Source: Membranipora membranacea (lineage: Eukaryota > Bryozoa > Gymnolaemata > Cheilostomatida > Membraniporidae). Taken from it: 64,000 nt of DNA. The notes under the pieces are model-generated. The model was not told where the DNA came from, made no database searches, and saw only the letters and a program-made list of their open reading frames with translations. Within the stretch, counting starts at the first letter, position 1. Every line of letters begins with the position of its first letter. The DNA is taken from positions 1,798,001 through 1,862,000 of the forward strand of contig OU612071.1 of the NCBI GenBank assembly GCA_914767715.1, in the 5' to 3' direction. Shown one piece after another: positions 22,801 through 33,086 of this stretch. The position numbers and the translations under genes are program-made.

Positions 22801-25117
22801 GTTCTGGTGGTAGAGTATCTAATAAAGCCTTCACTGTGTCTGTGTGACCTTTCCGTGATGCCCCGTATAAAGCTGTCCAACCATCCGTATCCTTTATAGA
22901 GATGAGCTGCAGCTGCTGATCTGGTGTTAGATTATCTAATAAAGCCTTCACAGTGTCAGTGTGACCTCCGAGTGATGCCCCGTCTAAAGCTGTCATACCA
23001 TCCATATCCTTTATAGAGATGAGTTGCAGCTGCTGTTCTGGTGTTAGATTATCTAATAAAGCCTTCACTGTGTCTGTGTGACCTTGCTCTGATGCCCTGT
23101 ATAAAGCTGTCCTACCATCCGTATCCTCTATAGAGATGAGCTGCAGCCGCTGATCTGGTGTTAGATTATCTAATAAAGCCTTCACTGTGTCTGTGTGACG
23201 TCGCTCTGATGCCCTGTATAAAGCTGTCCTACCATCCGTATCCTCTATAGAGATGAGCTGCAGCCGCTGATCTGGTGTTAGATTATCTAATAGAGCTTTC
23301 ACTGTGTCTGTGTGACCTCTGAGTGATGCCCCGTATAAAGCTGTCATACCATCCGTATCCTTTATAGAGATGAGCTGCAGCCGCTGATCTGGTGTTAGAT
23401 TATCTAATAAAGCCTTCACAGTGTCAGTGTGACCTCCCCGTGATGCCCTGTATAAAGCTGTCCAACCATCCGTATCCTCTATAGAGATGAGCTGCAGCCG
23501 CTGATCTGGTGTTAGATTATCTAATAGAGCTTTCACTGTGTCTGTGTGACCTCTGAGTGATGCCCCGTCTAAAGCTGTCCAACCATCCGTATCCTCTATA
23601 GAGATGAGCTGCAGCCGCTGATCTGGTGTTAGATTATCTAATAGAGCCTTCACTGTGTCTGTGAGACCTTCCTGTGATGCCCCGTCTAAAGCTGTCGTAC
23701 CATCCGTATCCTCTATAGAGATGAGCTGCAGCCGCTGATCTGGTGTTAGATTATCTAATAGAGCCTTCACTGTGTCTGTGTGACCTTTATATGATGCCCC
23801 GTATAAAGCTGTCCAACCATCCTTATCCTTTATAGAGATGAGCTGCAGCTGCTGCTCTGGTGGTAGAGTATCTAATAAAGCCCTCACTGTGTCTGTGTGA
23901 CCATACAATGATGCCCAGTATAAAGCTGTCTCACCATCCCTGTCCTCTATAGAGATGAGCTTCAGCTGCTGTTCTGGTGGTAGAGTATCTAATAAAGCCC
24001 TCACTGTTTCTGTGCGACCTCGCCCTGATGCCCCGTATAAAGCTGTCACACCATCCGTATCCACTATAGAGATGAGCTTCAGCCGCTGTTCTGGTGTTAG
24101 ATTATCTAATAAAGCCCTCACTGTTTCTGTGCGACCTCGCCCTGATGCCCCGTATAAAGCTGTCACACCATCCGTATCCACTATAGAGATGAGCTGCAGC
24201 TGCTGCTCTGGTGTTAGATTATCTAATAAAGCCTTCACTATGTCTGTGTGACCTCTGAGTGATGCCCCGTATAAAGCTGTCCTACCATCCGTATCCTCTA
24301 TAGAGATGAGCTGCAGCTGCTGCTCTGGTGTTAGATTATCTAATAGAGCCTTCACTGTGTCTGTGTGACCTCCGAGTGATGCCCCGTCTAAAGCTGTCAT
24401 ACCATCCGTATCCTTTATAGAGATGAGCTGCAGCTGCTGCTCTGGTGGTAGAGTATCTAATAAAGCCTTCACTGTGTCTGTGTGACCTTTCCATGATGCC
24501 CTGTATAAAGCTGTCCTACCATCCTTATCCTTTATAGAGATGAGCTGCAGCTGCTGCTCTGGTGGTAGAGTATCTAATAAAGCCCTCACTGTGTCTGTGT
24601 GACCATCCAATGATGCCCAGTATAAAGCTGTCTCACCATCCCTGTCCTCTATAGAGATGAGCTTCAGCTGCTGTTCTGGTGGTAGAGTATCTAATAAAGC
24701 CCTCACTGTTTCTGTGCGACCTCGCCCTGATGCCCCGTATAAAGCTGTCACACCATCCGTATCCACTATAGAGATGAGCTTCAGCCGCTGTTCTGGTGTT
24801 AGATTATCTAATAGAGCCTTCACTATGTCTGTGTGACCTCTGAGTGATGCCCCGTATAAAGCTGTCCTACCATCCGTATCCTCTATAGAGATGAGCTGCA
24901 GCTGCTGCTCTGGTGTTAGATTATCTAATAAAGCCTTCACTGTGTCTGTGTGACCTCCCTCTGATGCCCTGTGTAAAGCTGTCCCATCATATTTAGTCTT
25001 ATTAGAGATGAGCTGCAGCTGCTGATCTGGTGTTAGAGTATTTAATTTAGCTTTCACTGTGTCTGTGAGACCTTTCTGTGATGCAAGTAATAAAGACTCT
25101 GATAAGCCAAGCTCCAT
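10750..25117 (-). CDS. Ankyrin-nucleotidyltransferase-TPR gene (whole spliced gene)
   Basis: Six minus-strand exons with GT-AG junctions make one gene. They are 25117-22706, 21970-21830, 15065-12236, and then probably 11868-11851, 11143-11032 and 10856-10750. The first three join in phase 0 and give about 1,794 residues: 20 long ankyrin repeats (1-790), a linker (805-870), a GlnD/DUF294-like nucleotidyltransferase with GSLGRGE and SDIEY (about 970-983), and TPR-like helices (about 1330-1420 and 1660-1790). Ankyrin and TPR arrays bind proteins; the middle domain would move a nucleotide onto an unknown target. Nothing shows a signal peptide or membrane segment, so it is probably intracellular. 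The biological role is unknown; an immune or stress-sensor role is only a guess from the repeat-plus-enzyme layout. Confidence 0.8.
11032..11143 (-). CDS. Probable exon 5 (alternative C-terminus)
   Basis: A TTACAG acceptor and a GTAAGT donor bound 112 bases. Continued from exon 3 in phase 1, it reads GDSADVLLPMREELLRKNL and stops. If an acceptor seven bases further in is used (GTGATAG), it reads VLMSYFRCVKNCC... and stays open through exon 6. Sequence alone does not decide between the two. Confidence 0.5.
11851..11868 (-). CDS. Probable 18-nt microexon of the same gene
   Basis: An acceptor TTTCAG and a donor GTAAGT frame exactly 18 bases on the minus strand. A multiple of three, it keeps the phase whether included or skipped (AKQMRR after the Lys of exon 3). 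Support is from splice signals only. Confidence 0.45.
12236..15065 (-). CDS. Exon 3: nucleotidyltransferase domain and TPR repeats
   Basis: The exon begins AFTLYNSAAVRFSSSLDDPW after a TACAG acceptor. At about 14714-14669 it encodes GIGSLGRGEATPYSDIEY. This is the GS...DxE signature of the nucleotidyltransferase fold, in the form GSxxRxE...SDxE typical of GlnD/DUF294-like proteins. The third catalytic carboxylate could not be placed. After a helical middle come TPR-like units such as LAHSHLQLKNYEQALELYQRL and MGKLKDAKKAYELALKH. A second set near the end includes GDLGLANKHYSAALKVYHE and LGQNEQAKALEEKARKMEE. A donor AAAG|GTGAGA at 12235 lies ten codons before an in-frame stop (12219), so both splicing and termination are possible. 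Confidence 0.88.
15522..15793 (+). repeat. Left terminal inverted repeat
   Basis: Matches the reverse complement of 21403-21647 with scattered differences. The differences include an extra copy of a GTATGCAAGTGCATATGCTAAC-type unit and an insertion in the CTTCTTCTCC stretch. On the minus strand it contains ATG directly abutting a GTAAGT donor. Confidence 0.9.
15870..17640 (+). pseudogene. LINE with restriction-like endonuclease: reverse transcriptase part
   Basis: The first frame (to 16588) carries RT motifs: VIWLDLANAYGSVPH, VGIPMGCAISPLLF and the catalytic box AFMDD. After a frameshift near 16580 the second frame (to 17567) continues with GTERIPTLAEQPVKSLGRWY, the thumb-like KAWILNFALMPRILWPL and a CxxC...HxxxxC zinc motif, CAECSAKGTLRHILSNC. 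The layout matches RT proteins of R2/NeSL-like LINEs that end in a PD-(D/E)XK nuclease. The nuclease part is found beyond a nested insertion at 19658-20062. The start is truncated at the left terminal repeat. Frameshift plus interruption make it inactive. Confidence 0.85.
17640..19657 (-). mobile_element. Nested jockey/CR1-type LINE fragment
   Basis: A minus-strand LINE splits the RT and nuclease parts of the plus-strand LINE. Its RT frame (19439-17913) has NKRTGPDEISGRVLK, SKNYRPIALTSIIAK, ALFIDFSSAFNTIDPSVL, GSPQGCVLSPILFSLY and the catalytic box YADD. Homology continues upstream to about 19655 (PWINSKIKQLL, TSDWSAILDTNNGDID) across a stop. The endonuclease domain is missing, so it is 5'-truncated, which is usual for LINEs. 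An A-rich tail (minus strand) lies at 17770-17640. The RT frame itself is nearly intact, so it is younger than its host element. Confidence 0.88.
19658..20062 (+). pseudogene. LINE restriction-like endonuclease domain
   Basis: The frame resumes as VRCDLTEQLSMPQHFVIANQ, with the nuclease core RPDLIVWSDKEKALILMELT (PD...ELT, a PD-(D/E)XK arrangement) and WEENISYVHERKLTRYEDL. It ends with VEVGCRGFMARS and VKTKAK. This domain nicks target DNA to start target-primed reverse transcription. It is the C-terminal end of the protein begun at 15870-17567, displaced by the nested LINE. Confidence 0.85.
20063..21402. other. Right interior of the 6.1-kb element, no recognised gene
   Basis: Short frames only. 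A segment at 20780-20849 nearly repeats 15930-16000, the start of the LINE RT region (DSWFLAEDLCVVQWY). This suggests internal duplication or a second partial copy. Confidence 0.5.
21403..21647 (-). repeat. Right terminal inverted repeat
   Basis: Partner of 15522-15793. The plus strand reads GGAAACATGGTAAGTTCAG at 21455, an ATG joined to a strong splice donor and pointing outward. Confidence 0.9.
21830..21970 (-). CDS. Exon 2: 47-residue linker
   Basis: A 141-base exon lies between a CAG acceptor (GATACAG at 21971) and a GTAAGT donor (21829). It encodes RIKSLFQESYMQRGIRDFES through YHQWQHALR in phase 0 at both ends. It joins exon 1 to exon 3, and the join HALR|AFTLYNSAAV reads as a continuous helical stretch. 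It was found through splice signals and phase. The intron upstream (22705-21971) is 735 bases and the one downstream is about 6.8 kb because of an inserted element. Confidence 0.8.
22706..25117 (-). CDS. Exon 1: 20 ankyrin repeats of 39 residues
   Basis: The exon starts MELGLSESLLLASQKG at 25117 and ends ...SSERAFNAK before a GTAGGT donor at 22705. Nineteen copies of DGxTAL plus a leading half repeat are seen, each followed by a GHTDTVKALLDNL-type helix and a loop TPEQQLQLISI. The unit is 39 residues (117 bp), longer than the usual 33 because the loop after the second helix is extended. Neighbouring units are nearly identical at the DNA level, pointing to recent unequal exchange. Reading past the donor adds only a short unlikely tail (VGEKYSHCK...), which supports splicing there. 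The start fits because the first helix pair begins within ten residues of Met. Confidence 0.92.
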
Positions 25118-26156
25118 TATTCTGCTCCGTCAAGTAGGTGGTTCTTATGTCTGATACCTAAATAACATAAATTTCAATGATTATAATGAGCAGCATTCAA
25201 GAGTAAATATCAGTGCAGATTTCAAAGGTTCATCTACAGATGGTTGTTTTGAGTTGACCTGTGGAGTTCTCTTGTCATAATTCAGTGCCAGAAAGGAGGG
25301 AGAGAAGTTTTATATAAATCACAATCCAGTCATCCACACAAACCTTGATTTTGGATTGCGACTCAATACCAACTCCTGTTACTACACTATTCAGTCTTAT
25401 TACGTTACATACAATTAGGTCCTTACTGTATATTGCGGCATTTCACAAATCTATGGATGGAATTTGTTTATGACTGAGAAGAATTTTCCAAGATGAATGT
25501 GGCAAAGTTACATTGTTGTTGAAACTAAGGGTTTTAGAATAACTGATACAACTAAACTCAATACAATCAATAGAACAGGCTCACCTCAAATCACTGTTAC
25601 AAATGTCTGAGATCTCATCAGTACAGAGCTATCAGTGGATTGTCCTCTCTACTAGCCACCAGCCTTTTGGTTGACTCTACAAGTAATATAACTCTCATAT
25701 GAGCAATCTAGCTGTCTTCATGAGTATACATATTGCACAGTAAACAGTCATAAGTAGAGTCGCACTCCCAATCTTGCCTTCTTCGTTTTTTCTTTGCTTT
25801 TTAGGTTTGGTCTACTTTTGTTGTTGGTTTTTGGTGTTTTTGACTGGATCCATAATATGTAATAATAATATATAAATATGTAGTTGGTACAAAGGTATTA
25901 TATGATTCCTCGGTACGAAATATGATAGTAGTCTGTTTGCCGCTACGTGACTGACAGGTTTCTGGCTACTTCACGTTATTTATACCTTTGTATTCCAGCA
26001 GCATGTAAAAATGGGAGTTGCCTTCATTTATGTCTGGTGGGGCAACTCCAAAGTAATACATGATGCCTTTTAGAATCAGGGAGGGTGGGAGAGGTGGAGC
26101 TTGCGTCCAACAAAATTGACCAATCAGAGCTCAGTATTTGCTCTCAATCCATACTT
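25118..26156. other. Upstream region of the ankyrin gene
   Basis: No coding frame of note. It should hold the promoter and 5' UTR of the minus-strand gene; no clear TATA box or initiator could be singled out. Confidence 0.4.
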
Positions 26157-26238
26157 GCCAACCTGTACGCATAAAGCGTTTATGTGCGCTTATTTGACAC
26201 TAATTGAGTTTTAAACGCAAAACGCTAGCTGAACGCAT
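26157..26238. repeat. 82-bp dispersed repeat, copy 1
   Basis: Nearly identical to 47329-47410 (one difference seen). It contains nested GCGTTT/AAACGC inverted motifs and GCATAAA...TTTATGTGC. It directly abuts the minisatellite. Confidence 0.9.
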
Positions 26239-26249
26239 GGAAGCGCGAC

Positions 26250-26545
26250 AACTTGGCCCGAGCCAAACTTGGCCTGAGCCAAACTTGGCCCGAGCCAAAC
26301 TTGGTCCGAGCCAAACTTGGCCCGAGCCAAACTTGACCCGAGCCAAACTTGGCCCGAGCCAAACCTGGCCCGAGCCAAACTTGGCCCGGGCCAAACCTGG
26401 CCCGAGCCAAACTTGGCCCGGGCCAAACCTTGCCCGAGCCAAACTTGGCCCGAGCCAAACTTGGCCCGAGCCAAACTTGGCCCGAGCCAAACTTGGCCCA
26501 GGCCAAACTTGGCCCGAGCCAAACTTGGCCCGAGCCAAACTTGGC
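26250..26545. repeat. Minisatellite A: 16-bp units
   Basis: About 18 tandem units of CCCGAGCCAAACTTGG. Because 16 is not a multiple of three, every frame on both strands stays open and encodes similar repetitive peptides; these are not genes. Each unit contains TTGGC(N4)GCCAA, which can form a small hairpin. Confidence 0.95.
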
Positions 26546-27590
26546 CTCAATTAGTAAAACTTGGCCCCATGCAAGAAAACTTGGCCCCAAATATAAAACT
26601 TGGCCCCAATTAGTGAAACCTGGCCCCAAGTACTGGAACTTGGCCCCAATTAGTGAAACCTGGCCCCAAGTACTGGAACTTGGCCCCAAATAGTAAAACT
26701 TGGCCCCAAATATGAAACTTGGCCCCAAATATGAAACTTGGCCCCATATACTGAAATTTGGCCCCAATTAGTAAAACTTGGCCCAAATATGAAACTTGGC
26801 CCCAAATATGAAACTTGGCCCCATATACTGAAACATGGCCCCAAGTAGTAAAACTTGGCCCTCAGTACTGAAACTTGGCCCCAATTAGTAAAAATTGGCC
26901 CCGTGTAATGGAACTTGGCCCAAAGTAGTAAAACTTGGCCCTCAGTACTGAAACTTGGCCTCAATTAGTAAAAATTGGCCCCGTGCAATGGAACTTGGCC
27001 CCAAGTAGTAAAACTTGGCCCCAAATATAAAACTCGGCCCCAAGTAGTAAAACTTGGCCCCATATACTGAAACTTGGCCCCAAGTAGTAAAAATTGGCCC
27101 TCAGTACTGAAACTTGGCCTCAATTAGTAAAACTTGGCCCCATGCAATGAAACTTGGCCCCAAATATAAAACTCGGCCCCAAGTACTGAGACATGGCCCC
27201 AATTAGTAAAACTAGGCCCCAAATATAAAACTTGGCCCCATGTACTGAAACTTGGCCCCAATTAGTAAAACTTGGCCCCTCATATAAAACTTGGCCCCAT
27301 GGAATGAAACTTGGCCCCAATTAGTAAAGCTTGGCCCCGGTTAATAAAACTTGGCCCCAAATATGAAACTTGGCCCAATTAGTAAAACTAGGCCCCAAAT
27401 ATAAAACTTGGCCCCATGTACTAAAATTTGGCCCCAATTAGTAAAACTTGGCCCCTCATATAAAACTTGGCTCCACGGAATGAAACTTGGTCTCAATTAT
27501 GAAATCTTGGCCCCAAATATAAGACTTGGCCCCATGAAATGAAACTTGGCCCCAAATAGTTAAACTTGGCCCATAATATAAAACCTAGCC
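26546..27590. repeat. Minisatellite B: 18-21-bp units
   Basis: About 50 diverged units of the type AAACTTGGCCCCAAxTAxT continue directly from minisatellite A and share its AAACTTGGCCC core. The middle of the unit varies (AATATG, ATTAGTA, GTACTGA). Confidence 0.93.
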
Positions 27591-28222
27591 CAAGGTGTTG
27601 TACTTTCAATTAAAGAAGAACAAACATAACAATGTTTCATTACAATTTCACATCGAGACAACAAAATGTTATAATATAATAAATGAATATAATAAGCACT
27701 ATTTTAATATGTAATATCAAACTCTGTTTACAGGCCCGGGACTTCTTTGTTCCTCTTTCACAGTGAGAAGAGATGGAAACACTTTATAAAACCAGGATTC
27801 AACCAAAGTAAATTACGTTGACATCATATGTGCGCAGCAATTCCATTTTACATCTTGCATGAGATCAAGGAGACGTGACGGTAACTCCACCTGTTTGTGA
27901 GTGATAACTCTGGGTAATGAAGAATGGGCTGATCTTTTATATATCCGATATCAAAATATATGTTACCTCTCATGTTGTACGAAGACTGGGGAAATTGATC
28001 TGCAAATCTGTTATAATATGACAGTGCATTATCATCCACTATTTAGGCTGTATTTAGTGATTGGTCATCCAAATCTGATATATGCTCTACTGGATACTTA
28101 ATATCTTCCACTCCTGAGGTTGGATAGAGAACACTCAGTCCTGACAGACTATGAGCCAAATTGCTATGAATGACACATTGCAACAGTTATGGGGATCTGA
28201 CTAGCTATCAGCTTATCAGCTA

Positions 28223-28370
28223 TATGTGATACCATAGTATCTTCCAATCACATAGGGTTATATCCAGATTGATGGATGTAGATCCTCGGTAAGCCAATCT
28301 GCAATATGTGATACCGCAGTATCTTCTACACTCATAGGGTTGTACAGCGATTGCTGGGTGCCAATCTGTT
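28223..28370. repeat. Two-copy direct repeat, ~82-bp period
   Basis: TATGTGATACC(AT/GC)AGTATCTTC begins both units, at 28223 and 28305, with matching downstream sequence (CATAGGGTT, GCCAATCTG). Confidence 0.75.
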
Positions 28371-30337
28371 GAAGATTGTCTTGCTGCAAGTGGACTATAG
28401 TGTAGGAGTTTCTTGTACAAATGTTCACCTGCCCAGTTCCTATTATGAAAGACTGTTCTACAATATGACCTGGCGATGCAGCTAATTAGTCACGTCATTG
28501 ACACTATATTTTATATTTCTATTTCTATATTTATCTATATTTTCTATATTTATCTTGATAAAATGAGCTTCAATGTGGCATATATTAAGTATTACAGACA
28601 AAATCAACCTAAATAAATAGTCCATACAATGAGCTGCAATAAACATGAACATGCTAATTGTTTACGCATTTCTGGTCTGCTTACTGTATGTATATTTCTG
28701 GAGTTATCTGTGTTATGCTTATAAGAAGGCAATTCTGAATTCAAACAACAGCCACAGTATTTTGGTTTGTGATAATTGCATCATACAATTTTTTGCAAAC
28801 CTGTGAACTTGCCATGCCAACAAGGGTTACATATTGCTCATGTTTGCATGCTTACTCAGGAATGAAAGCTAAATGTGTTCTAACCAAGAGTTATTTACGG
28901 TTGATGGTGAAAGGCAAATTTTAAAAATAAATGATCATGATGGTGATTTGTAAACAACACAAGGAATGATGAAAGTGATTTGTAGCTTAAAGTTTGGCAT
29001 GTTTCATTTCACCTTACATTATAAATGGAAAGTTGGCTGGACTCCATATATTATAGTGCGTAGAGGCCTAACTCTGCAACCTAGCCACATCAGCATTTCA
29101 AGCCCTTTGAGAAATTTGTAGAGTATTATTATGTCAAAAAGTTATGTAAAGTTAAAACACACTCCATCTTGTTCTCACTGTCGACCTGGTACAGAAAATA
29201 AATGGAAAATATCAAACAGTTTATACGCGCAAAGTGTTGCTAGGGTTATCTGGTACCAAATGTTAACACCCAACTACTTGATGTAGTCAGTAGGATGCTT
29301 TCATTTTTCTTGTTATTCTATTCATTACTTGGGCAACATCCACTTCAGTAAACAAACTATAATTATTCTTACTGGATTATATGCTTTGATTGTGTTATTT
29401 GGAGTTTTCATCTCATCTCCGAAAATATGACTACTCCTTTGGCTATCAGTTTCTATGAAATTTGGCCTTATAAGCTCCCCTATAATATTTAGCTAATCCA
29501 TGAGAAAAAAAAACAGAAATTTGATAGTAGGGAATTAATCATTTGATAGATTATTGCATTTCTTATCAACAATTGACACACTGAGAAAGAGGAGGTGAAC
29601 TCTGGCTAGAGAGCAATATGGCAACCCTTAGGTGCCCTCGGAGAGGAATTAAGGTATGTATATTGAGACATTTCATTGTTAAAATAAGTACCAGGACTAT
29701 TCTGTGTCACAAAGATGTTGACATATGTAGTATATTATTCAATGACTATGTTTTTGTCAAACATTAATCTTATCGCAGCATTAGCATAATACAATATACT
29801 GAATCGTATTACAACATATAATATATTCGGAAAAATATATAAACATTTTCTGTCGTTCTTCTTTCTATAGCAGAAACTGGACACTCTGTGAGTTGAATAT
29901 ATTGATTATACTTGTCATTATTCCATATTTTGTGTTCTATTGTTTTAACTAGTGGCAAATAATTGTTTGAGGATCTAGTAAGAACATCTAGGTGCTTGAT
30001 CTTGAGCTCAGCAGAATAAATTCTTTTCGGTCTTCAAGGATAAGAGTTTCATATGAGAATAACACTTAACACTTACACATACATCTTTCAACGTAACCTT
30101 GAGGGAGAAGAGCATTAACAAGAAAAATATTCTCCATTTCGCAAAACTCCACAAGCAGTGTATTGGTGTTAGCTGCCAATAAGTCAAACTGAAACGAGCC
30201 TAACCTAGCTAAGATGCGATGTACATGATATCCTGTAGTGAGTAGAATGTGGAAAAGTAAAGTGATACCGTCTGGGAAAAATGATGTTAAGCGGTGAATT
30301 AACATATAGAAAATGTAAATCTACTAACTTTAATGAC

Positions 30338-30362
30338 ATATATATATATATATATATATATA
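30338..30362. repeat. (TA)n microsatellite
   Basis: About 12 TA units. Confidence 0.95.
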
Positions 30363-30517
30363 ATCGCATGTATAATTAATACCTTTGTACTCACTATCAG
30401 ATGTTAACCCTGTTCTCATCCCAACCATGGTGAATGTAGATTGTATCCTACTTCAATGTCACTCTTGGTCGCATTATATCGGTTATAAATTAACTAATAT
30501 TGGGTTTTGCATTTTAG

Positions 30518-32687
30518 ACAAGGACTGAGCAACAAATTTAACAACTGTTTCCTCAACTCTATTATTCAAGTCCTAAGGGAGACAAAAGCTATCAAGATGT
30601 GTTTGACTGAGGATCTTTGTAAAGGTGAGTTAACATATTATAACACCACATGTGTCAAGTTATCCTCACATTTTCGTGTGAGCTGATAACTCATAGTTTT
30701 TATATAAATGTGTGCGTACAATAAAAATTTAGACTTTTGAAAAAAGGAGAAAAATGCGTCAAGAAATAAATCCAGAGAGATAGTATCTGCGATTCTGTGG
30801 CAAAGCAATATACACATAGTTGGACCTACAAATGATACAACACAATTATTTTTGTTTACCCGTTAAATCACTTAGGATGGTTAATTTATTTTACACTATA
30901 CTATGTAAGGCGGCCGGTGAACCCAAATATAGGGATAAGACTGGTACATTACCCTCACTACCCATTTCATACTATTTTTCTAAACTCAGTTAATTTTTGA
31001 ATAAGTTACTCATATTTATTCTTTAGCATATGTCATCATAATAATAAGGGGAATTTATCATTTCTACAACATTGTACTCATCAATTCTATTTCAGATCTC
31101 GGTTCGCATTGTGCGTTGGCAGCTATTTATGGTGAATGGGAAATCATTATGCCTATGGTGAAAGGTAATGTGTTTTTTCAGTGCACTAGATAGATAAGAT
31201 AGACTGCAAACAGGTTTTGAAATTTTGTTACTTCAAACTTAGTTTATCTATAGCGCCTGTAATCTTGATCAGAAATTGTTTTTAAAACGAGCTTTTCAAG
31301 GAAAGTACTGTAAAATAACTTTTGGTTAACAACAACAGATGATCTTCAATGTGTTTTGTGTCTTTCAGAGTTGTTTCCAGTCATTGTAAATGGAAGACAG
31401 CAAGATGCTAGTGAGTTCTTTATCTTTTTAATGAATCATCTTAACGACCAGACATGCAACGGGTGAGTACTCTCAACATATTATTGGTTATCTAGAAAAA
31501 GATGTGGTGAAAACGAGGAATCTATGTGAAACAGACAGTCATAGCAGTAATAAAAAACTGCTACTCTCGACCACCTATTGTCTTGTCATATATTTATAGG
31601 GGTGATCACACAACAAGATTTGTATTCAAACTACCTTAACCCTCCAGCAAATAAACATTTTTCCAGTACAGTTCATCTAATGCTGATTGCTGCTGACAAA
31701 AATGATACTTTCTCATCCACTCTAGCCATTTATGGAGCGATACTGAGCAGATAAATATAATTTAACATTTCAGGCTCTAATTGTAAGGAGCGATATGTAA
31801 TCTCAGACAATTTTGAATCATCAGAATATGATAAAGGGTTGAGTCCCAAGTGCATTTACTACCTGCCGTGCCAAGTTAAGATTATAACTCACAAAAAACC
31901 CATTGCTTTTGCAGCTGTCCACTAAACACTACAGCAGAAAAGATATCAAGTTTTCTGAATTTACCAGACCATCTCGCAGTGACTTTCAACATCTGTGGCG
32001 CAAGTGAGAAAAAGAAGACCTTGATATCAATGCAGCAGAGGATTCAGATAACCGATGTATGTTATTCATTCAATTATGTTGAATATTATTCATAGACTAC
32101 ATTTATATACCAGGAATTTCATGAGATACGATCAAAAGTTCAATCTCTCCAAATCACATTTCAAATGAAGCACAATGCACATCTACGTACTGTGTAACTA
32201 GTTAATGAGCCATACACCGACACACTTATAGTTTCAGAGACATGGTCATAGCAGAGGTTACACTCTTTATGCAGCAGTTGTACACAAGGGAGCTGATCTG
32301 CATTCCGGGTTACTACTCTATAGTCAAGCATAAGGGCCAATGGTTTGAGATAAATGATGAGAAGGTAAAAATACACTGCACTTTAAGCGCAGTTTTCAGA
32401 TCTACGCTGCATGTTACATTTGGAATCAGACTGCACTTTATATATTAATACCCATTAATACCCATATATTAATACCCATTCAATGCATAAACAGCATAAA
32501 TAACCTGCTGGTGATATGATAATTCTGATATGCTAGCAAGGGAAAATCTTCAATCTCCTCATATAATTTTACCGAAGAGAACTTTGACTCAATATTATTT
32601 GTGTGTTTGCAGGTGTCAAAGATATCAGAGCTATCTCTGAAGCGCTCACATCCGTATATGCTCTTTTATGCACCAAACGACACACAG
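30518..32687 (+). pseudogene. USP (C19-type deubiquitinase) domain, six exons
   Basis: Exons: 30518-30624, 31096-31164, 31369-31462, 31915-32056, 32238-32364, 32613-32687. The Cys box reads GLSNKFNNCFLNSIIQVL, then the QQDASEFFIFL box, LPDHLAVTFNI, and the His-box region YTLYAAVVHKGADLHSG | YYSIVKHKGQWFEINDEKV, ending HPYMLFYAP. These are the ordered boxes of ubiquitin-specific proteases, which cleave ubiquitin from proteins. The usual CxxC fingers insert is absent, so the domain is short (about 205 residues). Exon 5 is 127 bases with both ends in phase 0, so it has one base too many, exactly where GHY with the catalytic His should be. Confidence 0.85.
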
Positions 32688-33086
32688 GTACCCAAAGATG
32701 ATTGTTAAAAAAATCTTTCTTTACTTTCGGCCGATATCGTGTTAATTGAATTAAAAAATGTACATGGATATGAAAAGCAATTCATTGTCGGTGTTAGTGG
32801 AATAACTGCCGCTTACACTTCTTATAAGTACACATCCAACACTGAGATAATGTGCATAAAAAATTCATTAGCTCACTTTATTGGTTGGTGAGCAAGAGCA
32901 TCAAAAATAAACGTTTAATTATGTGACACCTTTTTGCTTTACATTTTTTCTGTACATGACGTTTGAAATTGTTAATGAAAGAAGCCAGATAGATGAGATC
33001 TTGGTGCAAAACTGAAAAGTAATACAACAGTTACAATCATAGGATTTAAGTAACTCCATAGATCATAATTATTTGTAAATTTTTAG

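Larger units (their letters stand above)
27600..30517. other. Intergenic stretch, mostly featureless
   Basis: Holds a two-copy ~82-bp repeat (28223-28370), a (TA)n run (30338-30362) and a possible short first exon at 29619 (MATLRCPRRGIK before a GTATGT donor) that does not fit the phase of the next USP exon. No other gene seen. Confidence 0.4.

Noticed and set aside
23955-24251. 98-codon plus-strand frame with repeated SVRPRPDAPYKAV
   Set aside because: Antisense of the ankyrin repeat units; open only because the repeat unit is a multiple of three.
22706-25117. CRISPR-like regular repeat array
   Set aside because: The 117-bp period is coding ankyrin repeat with conserved frame and no unique spacers; the genome is eukaryotic.
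26200-26767. Overlapping open frames on both strands of 100-180 codons with LARAKFGSGQVW-type repeats
   Set aside because: The 16-bp unit is not a multiple of three and lacks stops in any frame, so all frames stay open. This is a minisatellite and not a gene.
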